Shown: positions 38,569 to 51,633 of the stretch, one piece after another
How the letters are laid out: every line of letters starts with the position of its first letter
How positions within the stretch are numbered: position 1 is the stretch's first letter
DNA from: Sinotaia quadrata
Taxonomy: Eukaryota; Mollusca; Gastropoda; Architaenioglossa; Viviparidae
NCBI GenBank assembly: GCA_028829895.1
Contig: CM054181.1
Location: forward strand, 102,665,860 to 102,729,859
Length of the DNA: 64,000 nt
Direction of reading: 5' to 3'
Program-made: the position numbers and the translations under genes
Notes under the pieces: generated by a model
What the model saw: the letters and a program-made list of their open reading frames with translations, nothing else
What the model was told of the DNA's origin: nothing
Database searches by the model: none

Positions 38569-38611
38569 TGCTGGTGCACAAAATGGGACTGTTTCTGATG
38601 AAACACCATGA
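38569..38611 (+). CDS. C2H2 zinc-finger transcription factor, terminal exon
   Basis: The acceptor GGGTTTTGCAG ends at 38568. Joined to exon B in phase 2 it completes an Asn codon and adds AGAQNGTVSDETP before TGA (38609-38611). The total predicted protein is 649 residues. The tail is polar, as expected just after the last finger, which ends near the C-terminus in Ikaros-family proteins. Sequence after the stop (to about 39050) is richer in GC than the intron, consistent with 3' UTR. Evidence is acceptor quality, phase and open frame; the tail itself is too short for homology. Confidence 0.55.
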
Positions 38612-40889
38612 GGGTCTTGATGACCATCACACTCCGTGCAGCTGTTGTTCTGAAGGCGACTTTATGTTGTCTGTATGATCACCATGTTCGGTGCAGTTAT
38701 TGCTACTGCAGGCTCTACTTGCTACATACTTTTGAGGGCATGTGCTTGACAAGGAAGCCATATATTTTAGGCAGCACAAGTTGGGACGAAAAGGAAGCCA
38801 TGTGGTGACCATAGTAACCAGACTCGGGCAGCTGTCTGTTAGGGCAGCATGCCTTCCTTGCTTAGCAGAATTGACTGCATTATCTGTTTCTGTGTGTTGC
38901 CTAGCAGCCACAGGCATCTTGGTTTGGTATATTTGTTGTCATTTTTTTTCTTTCTTATGTTGTCTTTAAGACAGTGTTGGAATTTGTGTATCAACTGTGA
39001 CTATGACAAGTTTTACATGAGCTTGCCTCACAAGTAATAGAGGATGGGAATGTCATTGGTTACAGTATAAAAAAAAAAATCTACATTTCAAACAATGTCT
39101 GCCTAGTCTCAAGTCATGTTATTTACACATCGTCTGGCTGTCACAGCCACTTTCATAACATAATTCATGCATACTGTCTCGCTATGTGCAGCTTATGATA
39201 TACTCACTCCATTTAAAACAGTGGGCAGTTTGACTGCTTTACAGTTCACGTGTCACAAGTTCACAAGTTGGTTTCGTATATAATACATTGTGTCCTGACC
39301 TTGCCTTGTTTTAAAAATCTGTTTCACTTTTCTTCTTTTTTTTTTTATGCTCTAAGAGCTGATGAAATGAAATTGTTTAATTTTTAAGATTTTATTGTTT
39401 ATTCCCAAATTGACATTGTGAAGGGTCCACACAAAACGACCAAAGTTGTCAGACTGATTACAAGCACATAATGTTTGCTTAACTGCCATAAGAGTAGAAT
39501 TAGCGGGTGCATTCCTTTGTGTGCATGTGTGTGTGTGAATGTAGAGTTCCAGACTAATATATTGATACATTGCACAAATTAAATAACTTGGATAAGGTGG
39601 GTTTTAGAGAAGGTTTGGTTGTTTTTAAACTCTTTTTCTGTACTGGAACACAGTAAAATAATTTCAATCAACACTTTAATGAGTTCATTGCAGAAAGGTT
39701 ATAAGTATAAATTTTTAACTGCAACCAAATGTTTGCTTAAATACATGTAATGAAGTCTCATTAAGCTACTTGTGAACTATTGGTTTCATCACAGCAAGGT
39801 TGTAGTTATGGTTGTCATTCTGACCAGTGACGTAGAAATGGTGGTTATAATGTAACAGTTTGATCTGGTTTTAATTTTAAACAAAATTTAATTTTAATAT
39901 TTTTAAGAAATATATTTTGAGATGTATATATTTTGAATAGATAGTTTTATGAAACAGGGAAGTTAATGAAGAATGAGCTGACAAAGCTTTAAGTGTATAC
40001 TTTTCAAAAGTATATATATGTGCAGTATTGCCTTCCCCAAAAGTGACATTATTAGGTCATTATAAGTGCATATTTTGATACCTTTAGTTTGAGTTATTAA
40101 AATTTAATTTGGCTCATATTGTATATCTGAGTCAGTTTGGGCATTCTCACCATTGCTATGTAGTAAATGGCCAGTCATTTGATTTCATACATATCTAATA
40201 CTATTTATGTTTATCCATTGATAATATAAAATACATAAATATTTTTGTAATATTATTTTATTTTTTTGTGCATTGTTTTATTATTTATATGACTAATTTT
40301 TACAAGGTTTTTTAATAGTTTGAATTAATTTGAAAGAGGATTTAAAAAACAAATCAGTATTCATTAATCGTATGACTAATGTCTCTTTTATAGTCTTAAG
40401 TGGTTTGTTAAAGTTGGATTGGGTAATGGGGAGTCTGGTTGTATTTTTATAGTCCAGGCATATTGGACAGTTGAGTGGGCATATATGCTTATAGTCTGAG
40501 CCCTCTGACCATTACTTGATAACTCTTCAACAAAATCATCTTTGAAAGGATGTCTGTTTCAGTTTTATTGTTATGCTTGTGGCAGTTAGGCACACATTCA
40601 TTGGTGCTAGGTTTGTGGTGCGTGTTCATTGGAAGGTTGACATGCAGTTATTGTTTGAGTGATTGTTGTAATCTTTTGTGCCTTGGCAAAAGGAGAACAA
40701 CAAATCAGACAGAAGCTGAAAAACATATGCTATTTTTATTAACATGTTGAATTTATATTGTTGACTTTGTCCATGACACAGGTTTTATGTAGTCATCTTC
40801 ATTTTTTCTTTAATTTTAAGCATTGCTTACTAGAATACTTCCTGTTTTATAATACTCGTGTTTTGTCCTTTTTTTCTTTTCCCTGGTAG

Positions 40890-40997
40890 GGGTGTGTTGA
40901 TTCCATGACAAAGTATATTTCATCATTTGATGCAGAAGTTGGTAGTGTGAATGAAAGCAAGTCTTACACAGATGAACAACTGCAAGGAGTGAGATAG
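40890..40997 (+). CDS. Candidate alternative terminal exon
   Basis: A long pyrimidine tract and acceptor (TTCTTTTCCCTGGTAG) ends at 40889. In phase 0 the sequence is open for 35 codons, with mixed polar composition (for example SSFDAEVGSVNESKSYTDEQ), before TAG at 40995-40997. Phase 0 matches the donor of exon A and the internal donor after Glu475, but not the main donor of exon B; from that donor it would add only GVLIP after Lys636. It may therefore be the last exon of an isoform that lacks the C-terminal fingers. A weak donor (GGA before GTGAGA) lies just before the stop. Composition and acceptor favour a real exon; no homology is known. Confidence 0.35.
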   Translation, partial: GCVDSMTKYISSFDAEVGSVNESKSYTDEQLQGVR

Positions 40998-43900
40998 GAT
41001 AATATTGACTGATGTGTAAACATTTTAAAAAAAAGTAACATTTCACTGTGAACAGCAGCTGAAACCCTGCCCAACAAGACAAAATTACAATCTGACATCT
41101 CCATGAAAAGGAAAATGTGTTCTTGACATCTCAAAAGATTTTTATTTACTTGTGCTGCAAAAGATGGAGGTGGACTGCTGTAGGCAGTTTCCCAGCTCCT
41201 CTCTCCCACTTTCAGCTGGCTTGAAGGCCTGGTTGAGGACTGATTATAGCATATCTTGTTTTAATTGTTCAGAATATGATCACATAGTGTTCATTAAAAA
41301 TGACTGTCTCCACTAGTGACTCTTGTCTTTACAGTGGCAATTGCTGATATATTGTATGCCAGTGTGATTTTAAAAAAAAATCCTTTTGTCACAAGCATGT
41401 CAGAATTTTGTTCAGTGATGAAGATCTGATTTAATTTTTTTTTTTGTTCATGTATACATATCAGTAATAGGTTTATGTGAAATCAGTGCTTATGGTTAGT
41501 GATCTGTGGTGGTTTTTTTCTTTCTCTTTTATTTATATTTTAGAACACACTTTCCTTCTGTTAAAGAATGCAGACACTGCAAAAACCTGTCTTTATTTAT
41601 TTTTTAATTTCATGTCATTTGTTTTTACACAGGTTTGTGTGAGTTAACATTTAATTGGTTTTAACAGTCGAACAAAACATCATTTAGTTATTTAGTATTC
41701 ATTTTTGTCATATATTTGCAAGGCATCAAAGTACTTTTAAATTTGTATATTCTTTGATTGAAAAGCCCTTATAAAAACACAAAAAATTATCAACAAATTA
41801 CATTTAATTTAAAAAAAAAACAAACTATTTTATTTGGTTTAAAAGACCCAAATGTTTTCTTTCTGTCTGGTTGTGATTTTTTTGACTTTTTGTAATGCTT
41901 ATCTACTTTTAGACTATTTTGCCTAATATGTTTTGAGTTCTAGTCAGTTGGTTTGCTTCCATCCATAAATAAATGTATTTAGTGTTTCTGTTTTCTTTTT
42001 TCATGTCTGTGGTATTGGTAAACTGGCATTATGGAAATGAAAGTGGGATTATACTCACCACCAGTGAGTAACTCAACTGGATGATTTTGTATAAATCCAA
42101 CAGTATAAGTTTTTGGGTTTTTTTTTAATCTCCCCCCCCTAGTCTGATATGTTATTGTTTTGCTATTTAATTTTTTTAAATTTTAAATCGTGCAGTACAT
42201 TCTGAACTTGGTAGCAATGCTACCTGTTGATAGTGTTATGTGTGAACAGTTTCATTATACACCTTAAACCTCCATGCTAGTTGATCAAAATCATCAAGAA
42301 GAAAGAAGTGAGTAAGTCTGTGCTCAGTCTTATTGGAAAGTTGTGTAGACTTAATCCATAAGTTAATTTAACTCTTATTGAACTCTCTCATTCAGTATTT
42401 GTACATTTATTTGTGTATAAGAATAATATCACCTGGTCTTAAAATATTTTTTTCGTATTTATCTTTTGATTTCTTTGTGTTCGATTTTTGTCCCTTTTGA
42501 TGACTGAGTTTGCTATTGTTTTTATATTTTATTGCTTATTTGTTTTAATGATCTTTTTAGTTATAATTATTACTCTTAAGTTTATTTATTTATTTATTTT
42601 TTTTTTAGAAAGAGAAAGTACCTGTACTTTTTAATTATTTTTTTTCATTTACTTTAGGAACACATATTTTAACCATGTTCATAACTGTAAACTGCTTATT
42701 TTTCTGTCTCCTTTTGTTTTCATATTATCCCCTTTCCCCCTGCCTTTTTCTAAAAATATTTACAGTGAATGTTTAGGTATATTGGTGACAGAATTTTATT
42801 GTTAGGAGATCTTGCTGCACCCTGCCATAGCAAGGAATCCCCTATGCACATCATTTCACATGAAGTTTTCATGTATTTCATTGTGTTCATCTCCCAGGAC
42901 AGTATTGTTTGGATGTTTTTTCAAGTTTGTTTGGAAGAGATTGTTGAGCATTACCTCTCTTCTGAATGTGAATAGTATGTTTTGTGTAAATATGTGTAGT
43001 GAACACTAGTTGTGGGTGTGGGCTGGTGCTGGTGATTTAGTTAACAACTGTTGTTTTAATGTACTTCCTGTAGATCTGATTATGTTGCTGCTCATGGTAG
43101 TTTGAGTTTGTTTTTTCCTCCATTTCCGTGGTATTCATTGTTGTAAGACTGTTCACTTTCTTGTTTATCTTTAGTTGTTTTTTTTTATAATCCTTTTGAT
43201 CAGTTCCTTGTTATCTTTAGTTTTGTTCATTTTTATAATCCTTATCTTTTTGTTTTATCTTATAACATTCGTTCAAGTATATATGGGTCATAAGACTTTA
43301 AATTATTACTATTTTTTAACTTCATCTTGAATTCATTGAAACATAGTTAATTCTTATTTTTGTTTAGTCAAATTTGTCAGTGTATGTTTGACTGTGCACA
43401 GGGTTCTTATCTTTATGAGCTTGTGGTCATTTTTTTTGATGCACAAAATACACAAAATGTATTACCGGTATACCCACTTTTATTGACAGTCCAAATATTG
43501 TTTGTTGTTAGCACTGAGGTTTTCTTGGATTGGACCGGTGCCTGAAGTTTTAATTCAGGTGTGCTGGCAGACACTTGGATGCACAAGTTGTTTCTTTGCG
43601 CATGTCAAATGACTTTTTTGTAGTACTATTACCTTTTTATGCCTGCTTTGATGTTTTTTGTCCAAGCTGCCTTTTGCAGAATTTTGGGTTGTGACAACCA
43701 CATTAGCGTTATCTTCAATAAATTGTGCAAATGATGCTTTTATAAATATTTTAATTATTTTAAAAATTTATTTATATATTTTTTAAACTGGAAATTATAG
43801 TTTATTATGTATTATTAGTGGTCTTTCCCTACCAGCAGTTATATGTATTACTTGATCAATGCAAACTTTTGTATTTGCCACTGCAGATAGGCCATAGTCA

Positions 43901-46900
43901 TTAGAATGAAATTGTTTTTCCTTTTTTTTTTACGAGAACAAGTCCATTTTGCATCATTATAAAACTGGAAACTGTTTAAAACTCTTTCTTTCCTTAAGAT
44001 TTCTTCTAGCAGTTCCATTTATACTTTTTCCTATTATGAAAACTTAGATCAAGTGTTATCTTGTACAGTCTAGTCCTTTATTACAAAGTTAAAGCTGTTT
44101 ATTTGATTTTTACTACAACAGTACAAGCTATTGTCACTGAATTAAAGTCAGTGTTAAGTGACAGACTAGTTTTGGAGCATCCATCATTATTGACACTAAA
44201 TGACAGTGATGAAAAAAATTTCTAGGTCTATAGATGTCAAGGAAGCCAGACAGCTTTTTAAAACTGTTATGCATATGTACTTACGTAATTTTCCTTTTGT
44301 AAAATCTTAAGACATAACGTTTCTGCTGCGCATAACATAATGACTCTTTATAAACTATGATCACAGGTGATATTTGCTTTTATTTAAATTCACTTGGTTT
44401 TATTAAAAGGGTGATTTCTATTTTCTGTAGCTGTTTTGTGGTAATTTAAAAATATTTTTTTAAAATTGAAATTTGATATATAAATTTCCTTGTTCTTCTG
44501 TCTATGCTGAATTGAGTTTTGCTTGCAAACAGCCTTATTTTTCTTGTACTATTTTGTTAAGAAAATGTACACATTTCTTCTAATTTGTACAGAAAAACAT
44601 CATTCAAAGGGTAATTGATTATGTCTGATCCACCATTGCCAGCTGTTGTGATTTAAAGGTTGTAAAATTTTAACTTTAAATAGTACTCAAGGTTTCAAGA
44701 AAAGAAAAATAGCATAGATCTTTTTTTTCCTTCGAGACAGTTTAACATAAATTTAAATCAGTGAGAGAATTTAAAGCAATAAATTTTAAATAAGAAAGAA
44801 ATAGGTTAATCATAATACAGGGATTCCACTACACTATTGCTACTTTGGTGTTTACTGTCTCTTTTGTCAATTTAAAACCATAATGTTTATGTACTTAGCA
44901 ATCTCTCTCATATCAAAATCTTTTTCTTTCTTGGAACATTTGAAATCTTTAAAGAAAAATTTCTTAAAAAATATATATGTATTAAAAATGAAAAAAAAAA
45001 TTCCATATCTGACAAGACTGGTTGATTTACAATTTATGAAAATAACAGTTGAATAGGATAAATGAAGAATCATGATAAAATATTTGGAATAACTGAAATC
45101 TTTTCTTTCTAGAATTAAGTACAGTTCATCTCAGTAACTAAGAAAGCAAATGGTAAACTGCTCCCATTTTGCAACACATTCAACTGCCAAAGGTATATTC
45201 TATACCAAAATGACAAAAAATAAAAAAAAGAAAAGAAATATTTTAAAGCTACTCAGATCATTCTTTGTTTTGGATAAATTTACTGGTGCTGTTTCAGTTT
45301 TGTCTTCACTATGCATTTAGGGTCAAACTATTGAAGAACTATTTGTAAAATCTTTTCATTACTTGTCAGGATTGCAAGCATGGCCCATGAATTTCTGAAC
45401 AGGAAAAAATTTACATTTTGTGTGCTCTACCTTTTTCTCCCACTTTTCTGCTCGCATATCTGTGTCCATTTATGCAGTGTTCCTGGTGGTTGTGTTAGAA
45501 ATTTATTGCAGTCTTGAGAATTAAAAAGCAAAATTCTAGCATTGCCTTGTCTAAGAGAAACTGAACGAGTTGTAATCTTCTTGTCGTAAGGAAAGAAGTA
45601 AGTCTGCGATAGATACTGCACACAATTTTGAGGTTTTTGAGATGGCAGTTCACACTATTTTGAAGAGGCACAAAATATTGAGAAGCACTAAAAGGTGGAA
45701 TTTACATATAAAAGGAGTGATGTGATAACAATAAAAGACACTGATATGTTTAAGTGATTCATGTTTTAAAAGAATAGTTGACTATACCTTTGTTTCTTTG
45801 TAAAAAAATAAAATATGTGCATGCACAAACACAAACTTGTACAAATTGTATACATTATTTCTATAGTAAGAAAGTCTTTACTTAATGGGAATTTGTTTTA
45901 AATGGCATTTTTGTCATATCATTTAAACAAGATTAATAAATTTTGCTGTATCAATTTTAAGAAAAAAACTTGTATAAAACTTTAGTACATGTAATTCATT
46001 AATGCATTGAATTTGTGTAAGGTACATAACTCTGTTTGAGGAATGTCCATGACATTTTCTGTCCCTTTGCATTGTGGGGCTTATTTACTTTACATATGTT
46101 CATACCTCAGAATTCAGTACAAAGAATGGTTGTGTTGATGATAAGCATATACATATATTTAAAAAACAGCCTTTGTAGTTGTGGCTAGACTTTACAGTTT
46201 GTAGAGTTCTTTATCCACAATCAATAGCATGCCAACAATTTTACATTCCCTGTTGGAATCCCTGAACAGGTTTACTTACAATTAATTATCTCTGCTTACA
46301 TGGTTAACACTCGCTGAGATCTGTCAAATATATATGCAACTATCTGCTCACAACAATTTTAGAATGGTGAATAATTTTACCCCTTTACACTGTCTTCCAT
46401 TAATAGGTAAATTACCTTAAGTTGAATAAAACAGACAGTAAGAATTTAGATAAACTGGAATTTCTCAAAATGCTAGATCATTAAAAAGAGATTCTATTCT
46501 ATAATTTCAATAATAATCTTCGAGTTTGGGTTACAGTTTCGTAACTAAACAAAGGAACTTAAAGTTTATATCTGACTTGTTGAGTTTTTAAAACTGATTA
46601 ACATTGAAAGCTTAAAGATTTGACTATATAGTCTTAATTGATGTTGACAGAAACGTAAAAAAGTATTCAAAATCTAGTATGCTTTCATATTTTTCAGACA
46701 GTTCGTGCCAATGTCATTTTGATAATCAACTGATTTCTTAATTATCTCTTTTTTAACTCACCTTCATCAGCTCAGAAATTGGGAGTCTCTTGTAAGTTAG
46801 AATATAGGCTCTGTGACAGAATTGAAGACCTCAAGTCAAATATTTATTTGCAAGCAAACTAGGAGAAACTAGAATGTCTGTCAGAAGAAATACCTTTCAA

Positions 46901-49900
46901 ACGTCAAGTCCTATTTCTTTAAATTTTACATGATCTGCATAAAGCTTTTTTTTATTTTTTTTTTTATTTTGGCATATTTGCACCTTGATATTTGAATGTA
47001 ACTTTTGTTTTTAGACTGGTGTAAAACTATATTGATTTATTATAACAAACATATGCACATAAGCAACAAGACAAACTGTTAGCCACAGGATGACGTTTCT
47101 TAGTTCCTATACAATAATTTTAACTTTTGATAAAATCTCTTAGTATTATAAACATCTAGGATGAACTTTTATAGCATCAGCGACCGTAGTGCTTATGTAA
47201 AATAAAATGTATAAATCGGTTTTTTTAAGTTAAATCCTGTACAAGTATTGATTTGAATCTGCTGTGTTGTTTTCAAATCATCATTTTTTCTCTTGGTTGC
47301 AAAACTGTCTGCACAAAACAAAAGAAATATCTGGTTTGAAGAATTTGGGGGAAAGTGCAGTACACAGAAATAAAACACACATTTTTTTAGTCAGCCATTG
47401 TGAATAGTTTATTATAAGTATGTCTTATTCGCATTAAGTGTTTCTACAATTTTTTTATAAAGTCTGCTACAAGTGCCATATGACCTTTGTCAAGGAGTTT
47501 TTTTATTTTCCAGAAAATTATATTTTGACTGAGAACATAACTTTGAATTTTTATTGTTGTTTAAAATGTGCTTTGCTGCATACATCAGATGGCAGCATTG
47601 GTGTAGAAGAATCATTCATTTAAACCCCCACAATATACCGGTGCAAACAAAGAAAGGTCAACAATTGATTATTTTTTGGGGCTAGCAATTGTACTGACCA
47701 TTTTTATTTATTTTTTTTTATTTTTATTTTTTTTTGTTGCTATCTTGCTTCAAAGGCTTCCCCTTTTCTTTGCCAGTCATTGTACATGTATTTGTATTGG
47801 ACCTGTGAGCTTTTGTCAAAATCAAAACTAACTTCTCTGTTTTAGTTCGTGTCATGGTTTTCTTTGAGCGTATATTATAAAATGTCTAATTAATTTCATA
47901 TCAGTATTTTTGTTTCTGCGTGGTCCATCTATATATAGAAAGGATTACTGTTGCATTATAAAGAATGGTTTTTTGTTGTTTTTTTATTATCACTAATCTT
48001 GGGAAGAAAATGTTGATATCTTCTGATAATACAAGATTTAAAATAAATCATAACTACTTTCTTATGCACAATCATCAAACAGCTGAACATTTTAGAGTGT
48101 GAATGTCTAAAAAGCCACAGTGATCAAAAAAAGGTTTAAACTATGCTTTTTTCTTTTCAGACCCATCAGATCTGATCATTTTACTTTATTATTTTGTACA
48201 ACTTACATCCGATTATATATAAATAATTGGTACATTATACTTTAGATCTGATTTAATTCAATTTTGTCTTGGAACCACTTATTGATTCGTTTTATGAGGC
48301 TTAATAGTCAGCACAGTGGACATTTGGAAACTTATAGCTATACTAATGATTATTGTTGCTTGAGAGAATGGAATGATATATTTGCCTTAACATATAATGA
48401 AATTTCTTTTACTTTTATTGCACTGACCGGAAAGAGTGCCAGAATTGTTGTAGCTATACATTTAACTGCTGTAGTTCTGATTGTAAAAGGACGTTAACTC
48501 TCTTGGATCACTTTATGGAATATTGTATAATGGAGAGAAAATTAGAAAGTAAATCAAAGTATATTTAGTTGTAATTTGTATAGTTGGTAAGATAAGCAGT
48601 TTGCTCATTTCAGTTAAGAAAAATTGCTTAAGCATATATTTATTAATTTCACTGGCCCTAGGCAAAAATCAGGATATTGTGTGATGCCAGTTAAAAAAAC
48701 CAATGACAAGCAGGAGAAAAAGTTACCTGGAGAATATACACCCCCTCTAGCATATCATTAGGTATTTTTATCCAGGGGGGGCACTGCTCATTTTGATCAC
48801 ATTATTCCCCCTTCATATTTTGATTCCTTTAAGTGACCCTTCTAATAAGCAGAAATCATGAAAACAGTACCTATACAACTATACTATAACAAAAAAATTA
48901 TTTAATGTACATGTATGTATAAATACTTTTTAAATTAAGAGAATCACTAAACTAAACCTGTAAATATTGTTTATTTAAATTAATTTTGTCATTACTGCAC
49001 AAATAATTTCTCTCTTTGTGCATATTATAATAACTGTGTGAATACCTTCATGTGTTTTGTAAACTTAATATTTAAAGCAGTTACTTAATTTCACTTTTGG
49101 GGCAAAATGTCACTAGTCTATTTTAGAATATGTGAAAGTTTTTGATCATTGAAACATGACCAACAATTGAAGAATCACAAACAATTAGTTGTGCTCACTT
49201 ATATGAGCATAAGAGCTTCCAGTGTGGCTCTACTTTATTTATAAATTTATAATATAAGTATAAAAGTTCATTTATTTTAATAAAATCCAAACCTGTACAA
49301 ATTTTAAAATTAGTTACATAAAATTATGTGTTACAGTAAATAGTTACATTGCAGTTTGAACTTTATATGCAGTATTTTAATTTTCAAGAAGTAAATTTTT
49401 GTATTTGTATAACCATAACTTGATATAACTAATAAAAGAAGTATAGTGAATATTGTAAGATTTTAATCCATTTTCTGAATTTACATTCTGTCACGTGAGT
49501 TGATTCAAAGCCATTTCTCATAATGTGTCACAAATTGTTTGACATTTTGTTTAAAAACATGATGAGTTTGATGCCAGCTATTTGGCTTCATATTTAGTTG
49601 AGATTTTGGTTTCTGTCAGTGATCAGTGTGTTCACTTTGGTTGGTTAGAACTCCATGGATTATGTGCTTGGAGCAAGAAATATTATGTCAGGCAGAAATG
49701 AGAAGAATCATATTTCATTTAGAAGTTGTATAACATAAATCTACAAATCTACAGGTATTGCTTGATTTACACCAGTTAGATTTGCATTTTTTGTTTTAGT
49801 ACCGTTTGTAATTGAAGGAATAAAATATCAATTTTGCTGTTTTAGTGCTATTTTAGATACCATTGGCTCTGACTTAGTAAGCATGCTGTTCACTTGTTTC

Positions 49901-51584
49901 GTTTGAAATTTTTTTGTCAGAAATCTTTAGTGAACAATTTAGAGGTATAACTTGCCTCATACTTTCATTAATTTACGTATATATATATATATTATGCAAA
50001 AGAATATTTTTTTTATTTACACAAATTATTATGTGCAACTTAACAACATGAATGCATCCAGCATAATTGAGCAATACCTGTACACTTTTTTTTTAAGAAG
50101 GAAAACTTTTCTTGTCCAGTAACATTGCTAATATTTTTCTCAGCTGTCATAATGTTAGAATTAAACTGTTATTTTCTAAGGTGATGTTATTTATATAGTT
50201 CTTTGATTTGTAATATTTTGAATTTTCCAAACTTTGAAGAATACAACTATTTGAACTAGAAAATGGAGTATAAAATGTGGTAAACGGCCTAACAGTTATA
50301 TGATAGGGCATACTTACTTTTGTTTTGATTTTATTGTTTTGGTTTTGCAACAAACTTATTACTGGAAATTTACTTTCAAGTATTCATGAAAATATTTTAT
50401 GTGTGTATTTGCATTTTAAGAAAATAACTTCAAGAAAAGTATATGAACAGATCACTATTTTTATTTATTTTTTCTTCACTCTTCAGGGTATTAGGTTATT
50501 TATAAAGGAGAACATTTTACTAAGAGGAAACATTTTTTTCCTGTTGTCAGTTGTAGTTGGCTTGCACTGCATACCTCTAATTGTCTAAAGGTGACCAAAT
50601 TACTCACGTTTTTCAAGTTTGGACCATTGCATTTAGATAAGCATGGATCATGTAGAAGTCTTGCAGGTTCAAACCTAACGTCACTCATCTCCTAGCATCT
50701 ATGTAAGACCATTTTCCCAGTTTAAGATTTTATTACATAGAGCTTTCACGACCACATTACGGTGCTCGATTTTGTAATGCTTACAGCTGCTGAATCATTC
50801 TTTTTTTAAAAATACTACATTAGAGTCTGCTTTCACCTCATTCTAGTCAGTTGTTCCCTTAACTATTTGCCATCTTTGGCATTTGGTTTTGTTTTCAATA
50901 TGTAGATGTTGGAAATGTTAATACAAATGTTTTCAGCTGCTCTGCATGTTGAACATTAAAAAAGGCAGGCTGCTTACTGTTTCTCGGAAACACCACACTT
51001 TTTCTTTTAAAACTACCACTCTTTTAAAAGTCAGTAGTCAATTTCATGATATTATTTGTACATATGTAATCAATTAGTCCAAGTATGTTGCATGCAAGTT
51101 TATTGTACCATATCATGTCTCAGAATTTGTTCGTTTTGTGCCATGTAGATGTGTGTATGTGTTCTGGTCGGTTGCAGGGCTTGTTTCTAAATTAAGCCCA
51201 TGCAATGCAGTTTTTTAAGTCCTGATGTATTGCAGCATTTAGTTATTTCACACTGACACCCCAGTTGCAGAAACCTGCGTTCTTATATACACAGTCTGTT
51301 ATGTTATTTCTGTTAAACAACTCAAAATCACCACTGTAATATATAATTATATTTGTAGTATTTTTTTATATACTTTAAAAAAAATTGCAATGAATTGTCT
51401 ATTGTGCATCATTTTGAGGGCCATGCATTGTTGATACTCATTAATTCATTCAATATCGAGTTCTTGTATTTCTTAGTGAAAACGACCATGTTGTGATTGC
51501 TTTTTGTGAGTGTAATGATCTGTGTGGTTGTAGGCAGATTTACCGGTGGAGAGTTGTGTCAGTAATATTGTTTTTCTGATGCAG

Positions 51585-51633
51585 CTAAGGGGTAAAATTT
51601 TGTGCATGGTGGATGGTACACAATTTTGGCAGG
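51585..51633 (+). other. Candidate small exon with a strong donor and a 66 bp intron
   Basis: An acceptor (TTTTTCTGATGCAG, ending 51584), 49 open bases, a strong donor (GCAGG before GTAAGG) and, only 66 bases on, a second strong acceptor (ACTGCTTCTTGCAG, ending 51699) occur in the right order. Joining them keeps one frame open for about 60 codons in total, but the second part is T-rich and hydrophobic and unlike a known protein. It may be a spliced noncoding transcript or chance. It is listed because three good splice signals in 120 bases are unusual here. Confidence 0.2.

Noticed and set aside
38627..38917. 96-codon minus-strand open frame opposite the putative 3' UTR
   Set aside because: It lies in a locally GC-richer stretch where stops are rarer, with no recognised motif or initiation context.
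42769..43009. Two overlapping + strand frames of 65-68 codons after a TTTACAG acceptor
   Set aside because: Neither shows a recognisable motif, and they are not in phase with any upstream zinc-finger donor in a way that adds coding-like sequence.
50640..50700. tRNA B-box-like GGTTCAAACCT, possible tRNA or SINE
   Set aside because: No A box at the usual distance and no cloverleaf can be drawn by eye.
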